Assembly: GCF_045679555.1 (NCBI RefSeq)
Contig: NC_092094.1
Location: 35,046,430-35,110,429, forward strand
Source of the DNA: Salvelinus alpinus
Lineage: Eukaryota; Chordata; Actinopteri; Salmoniformes; Salmonidae
Direction of reading: 5' to 3'
Length of the DNA stretch: 64,000 nucleotides
Under the pieces are notes generated by a model that saw only the letters and a program-made list of their open reading frames with translations, made no database searches and had not been told where the DNA came from. The position numbers were made by a program, and so were the translations under genes. Shown here piece after piece: positions 62,901 through 64,000 of this stretch; position 1 is the stretch's first letter; the number at the start of each line of letters is the position of its first letter.

Positions 62901-64000
62901 GACAGTGAGCAGGAAGAGAAAGTTAGATCCAGACGACTTCCTGCTAGAAGGTAAGGATGTAGTGAAGCCTGGCCTTCAGACTGCTAATCTGTACACTTTC
63001 GTTTACATTGTGTGAAATCAGAAACTAGCTATATTAGAGTTTTTTTGGCTTTCAAAGTGCTGAATGACTGGGCTTCTTTTTAGCCTTCAGTCACTAACAA
63101 AATATGAAATCTGTAAATTCAAATCTGATAATTGTGAAACTTTCTATGTATTTATTACTGAGCATTTAATGTTGTATCAACTATGATATGCATTCTACTA
63201 TTCTATATTGCAGTGAATATTTGAATTTAGACTCAGAAGGATGACAAAAAAATAACAGGTAAAAATCCCAAAGTCAACCAAAATGATGTTCTGATGAAAG
63301 CTCGCAACATACCAGCTACATGGCCCAAAAATCAGGCGATGTCTTATTAGTGTTTTTGCAGTGTCATTTTTGTGGGTTGACTTTATGATTTCCCCCAATT
63401 GAGCACTTAGTGCTCTAAAGGCATTTAATGAAGACGTTCACCTGTAACCTTATCACCAATATTATTAATTTTGCTGAGGTCGGAGGTTTGGAAGCTGTCT
63501 TAAGGCCATTGGTGTGAGTCAGGTTGTTAGGAGGCACTATAGTCAGCTAGAGCTGTTAGTGGAAAAACTAGTAAGTAGGATGTCTTGCAGAGTGGCTTTA
63601 GAAGTGGTATACATGTGTGTATTTGACTCAATATTTTAGACCACAGACCAAATCATCTACAGTCAAAAAACAGCAGCCTCCAAAGGCAAGGAAAACCAGG
63701 AAACAAGAGTCATCTGTGGAGGAAGATGATGATGATGACGATGATGAAGATACCCCAAAGAGACAAACCCGGCGAAGGGTGGCGGCCAAAGTCAGGTATG
63801 TCATTGTTTCACTAGTTCAATCTAAAATATGAAGGAAAGTGTTGCTGTTCCACCTTGCTTCTGTCACATTACTTTGCATTACATGCGTTGTGTTGGTTTG
63901 TTCCAGTTACAAGGAGGACCAGAATGACTTTGAGACAGACTCTGACGACCTGATAGAGATGGAGGGAGCTGAGGTGGAGCCGGAAGATGACAGCGAGACC
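50844..64000 (+). CDS. chd2: CHD2, chromodomain helicase DNA-binding protein 2 (N-terminal part)
   Basis: Nuclear SNF2-family ATP-dependent chromatin remodeller. Seven coding exons: 50844-50902, 55885-56110, 56326-56412, 56643-56704, 62837-62950, 63640-63795 and 63907 to the window end. All have AG/GT borders and phases that join without a break. The reading gives 245 residues: start [20 protein letters not shown], a Ser/Glu-rich acidic region, then [20 protein letters not shown], a Lys/Arg-rich part with poly-Glu and poly-Asp, PKRQTRRR, and [18 protein letters not shown]. These blocks match the CHD1/CHD2 N terminus. CHD2 is preferred because of the sequence start and the ST8SIA2-FAM174B neighbourhood. 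The region lies before the tandem chromodomains; in CHD2 the N terminus is reported to modulate remodelling activity. Cut by the window edge. Confidence 0.95.
50903..54200. other. CHD2 intron after the first coding exon, 5' part
   Basis: AT-rich intron with no recognised repeat family or exon; small ORFs have no family features. Confidence 0.5.
54215..54610. repeat. Possible dispersed repeat in CHD2 intron
   Basis: A GC-richer block with CGTTCAGTTTGC, GAACGGTTTGTACTGAACG and GGTACGTTTGCTCCCG motifs, open on the minus strand in two frames (54203-54590), unlike the AT-rich intron around it. No protein family seen. Confidence 0.35.
55220..55430 (+). repeat. SINE/LINE tail fragment
   Basis: CTCTTGAGCAAGGCACTTAA then CACCACAACTGCTCC, ending AATAAAGTGATCCTAATCTTA: the conserved 3' part of a fish SINE/LINE repeat. 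5'-truncated. Confidence 0.55.
55549..55817. mobile_element. Tc1-like fragment next to CHD2 coding exon 2
   Basis: ACTGAACAAAAATATTCGTG start, then CCACCTGACAGGTGTGGCATAT, ATGATCATTACACAGCTG: short remnants of the family at 4654-6767. Internal coding part deleted. Confidence 0.65.
55885..56110 (+). CDS. chd2: CHD2 coding exon 2 (Ser/Glu-rich)
   Basis: 226 bp between ACTATAG and AAG|GTAAAC. Encodes [38 protein letters not shown] and [11 protein letters not shown]. In this frame it is not part of the longer overlapping ORF 55845-56105, which is a shadow. Confidence 0.93.
56326..56412 (+). CDS. chd2: CHD2 coding exon 3
   Basis: 29 codons, [20 protein letters not shown] then PARLNIGAG, between TTCCAG and GGG|GTAAGA. 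Strongly conserved block of CHD1/CHD2. Confidence 0.95.
56643..56704 (+). CDS. chd2: CHD2 coding exon 4
   Basis: 62 bp, [20 protein letters not shown] plus two bases, between TTGCAG and AAAGA|GTGAGT. Followed by a 6.1-kb intron full of repeats. Confidence 0.92.
57030..60655. mobile_element. Probable long hAT-like repeat, split by a Tc1-like element
   Basis: The left part has GATTGTCAAGCAAATAACTA and GGTAATTGACCGTTAATTAA; the right part has GGTCATGTGGAATTTGACTG and ACGGTCACCGCAACAGCC. I associate these with opposite ends of one teleost repeat. The Tc1-like element at about 58395 lies between. Boundaries approximate; no transposase. Confidence 0.45.
58395..59846 (-). mobile_element. Tc1-like element with near-intact transposase pieces, in CHD2 intron
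   Basis: The minus strand carries the transposase. The N-terminal part at 59277-59570 starts [20 protein letters not shown] (helix-turn-helix type). The C-terminal part at 58669-58947 has the second Asp region [11 protein letters not shown] and the third acidic region [15 protein letters not shown]. Frameshifts separate them. The ends are near AATGTCCTCTCACTGTCAAC and GGTCCTGAAAAAGGGCCGTTT; exact termini are not clean. Confidence 0.8.
60650..62515. mobile_element. Possible second hAT-like repeat, with a MITE inside
   Basis: The left border area GTTGAACCAAAGGTTGTCTG / TTCTTTCGACCAAATGATTG and right border area GTTGACCAAACAATCGACCA / GTCGAATAATTGGTC are partly inverted. MITE copy 3 lies in between. 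No coding sequence. Confidence 0.4.
61513..61708. mobile_element. hAT-like MITE, copy 3 (decayed)
   Basis: Shares CGGAGGCGTCCGCATGGTCC and TTTTGTATCACATTCCAA with copies 1 and 2. Flanks TCTAAAAG (61505-61512) and TCTAAAGG (61709-61716) match at 7 of 8 bases. The ends have diverged (CGGGGGCGCCACTG / GTGCCACTG). Confidence 0.75.
62837..62950 (+). CDS. chd2: CHD2 coding exon 5 (poly-Glu)
   Basis: 114 bp between TTATAAG and [30 protein letters not shown] then [20 protein letters not shown] repeats could vary in number. The acceptor has a weak pyrimidine tract. Confidence 0.87.
63640..63795 (+). CDS. chd2: CHD2 coding exon 6 (basic, poly-Asp, PKRQTRRR)
   Basis: 156 bp between ATTTTAG and GTCAG|GTATGT. 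A Lys/Arg-rich part, a run of seven Asp and [14 protein letters not shown], as in CHD2. Confidence 0.94.
63907..64000 (+). CDS. chd2: CHD2 coding exon 7 (cut by window end)
   Basis: Starts after [27 protein letters not shown] continues open to the last base. Confidence 0.94.

Noticed and set aside
63617-63832. 71-codon ORF as a separate small gene
   Set aside because: It is CHD2 coding exon 6 with intron sequence on both sides; splice sites and conservation define 63640-63795.

Overview
The window is vertebrate genomic DNA, almost certainly from a salmonid fish (Salmo, Oncorhynchus, Salvelinus or a relative). Genes are split into short exons with GT/AG junctions, and the spacer is full of repeats typical of salmonid genomes: several Tc1/mariner families including a Sleeping Beauty-type copy, tRNA-derived SINEs, small hAT-like elements with 8-bp target duplications, and an I-type LINE.

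Four host genes can be placed in the order and strands of the human chromosome 15q26 block. (1) ST8SIA2, + strand, exons 2-6 between 748 and 14041; exon 1 lies upstream of the window. (2) FAM174B, - strand, three coding exons between 25138 and 22819. (3) A five-exon, apparently non-coding + strand transcription unit at about 40.2-48.98 kb, which I interpret as the fish counterpart of CHASERR, the lncRNA upstream of CHD2. (4) CHD2, + strand, first seven coding exons from 50844 to the window end at 64000; the chromodomains, ATPase and the rest lie downstream.

Layout: 0-14 kb ST8SIA2, with intron 2 holding a young LTR element with identical 484-bp LTRs (959-4450) and a nested pair of Tc1-like elements (4654-6767). 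14-22.8 kb: ST8SIA2 3' UTR, two Tc1-like relics, a foldback element and the probable FAM174B 3' UTR. 22.8-26.1 kb: FAM174B and its promoter side. About 26.2-33.9 kb: an old I-clade LINE split by a Sleeping Beauty-type element (27658-29288) and a second Tc1-like element (29898-31384). 34-39 kb: repeat fragments and a 2.1-kb hAT-like element. 40.2-49 kb: the CHASERR-like unit, whose first intron holds a 1.9-kb hAT-like element. 49.9-64 kb: CHD2, with more repeats in its introns.

Functionally, ST8SIA2 is a Golgi polysialyltransferase, FAM174B a small single-pass membrane protein, and CHD2 a chromatin remodeller. In mammals CHASERR restrains CHD2 expression in cis. No bacterial-type systems, CRISPR arrays or rRNA genes are visible. 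All identifications come from reading the sequence and remembered family features; no search was run.
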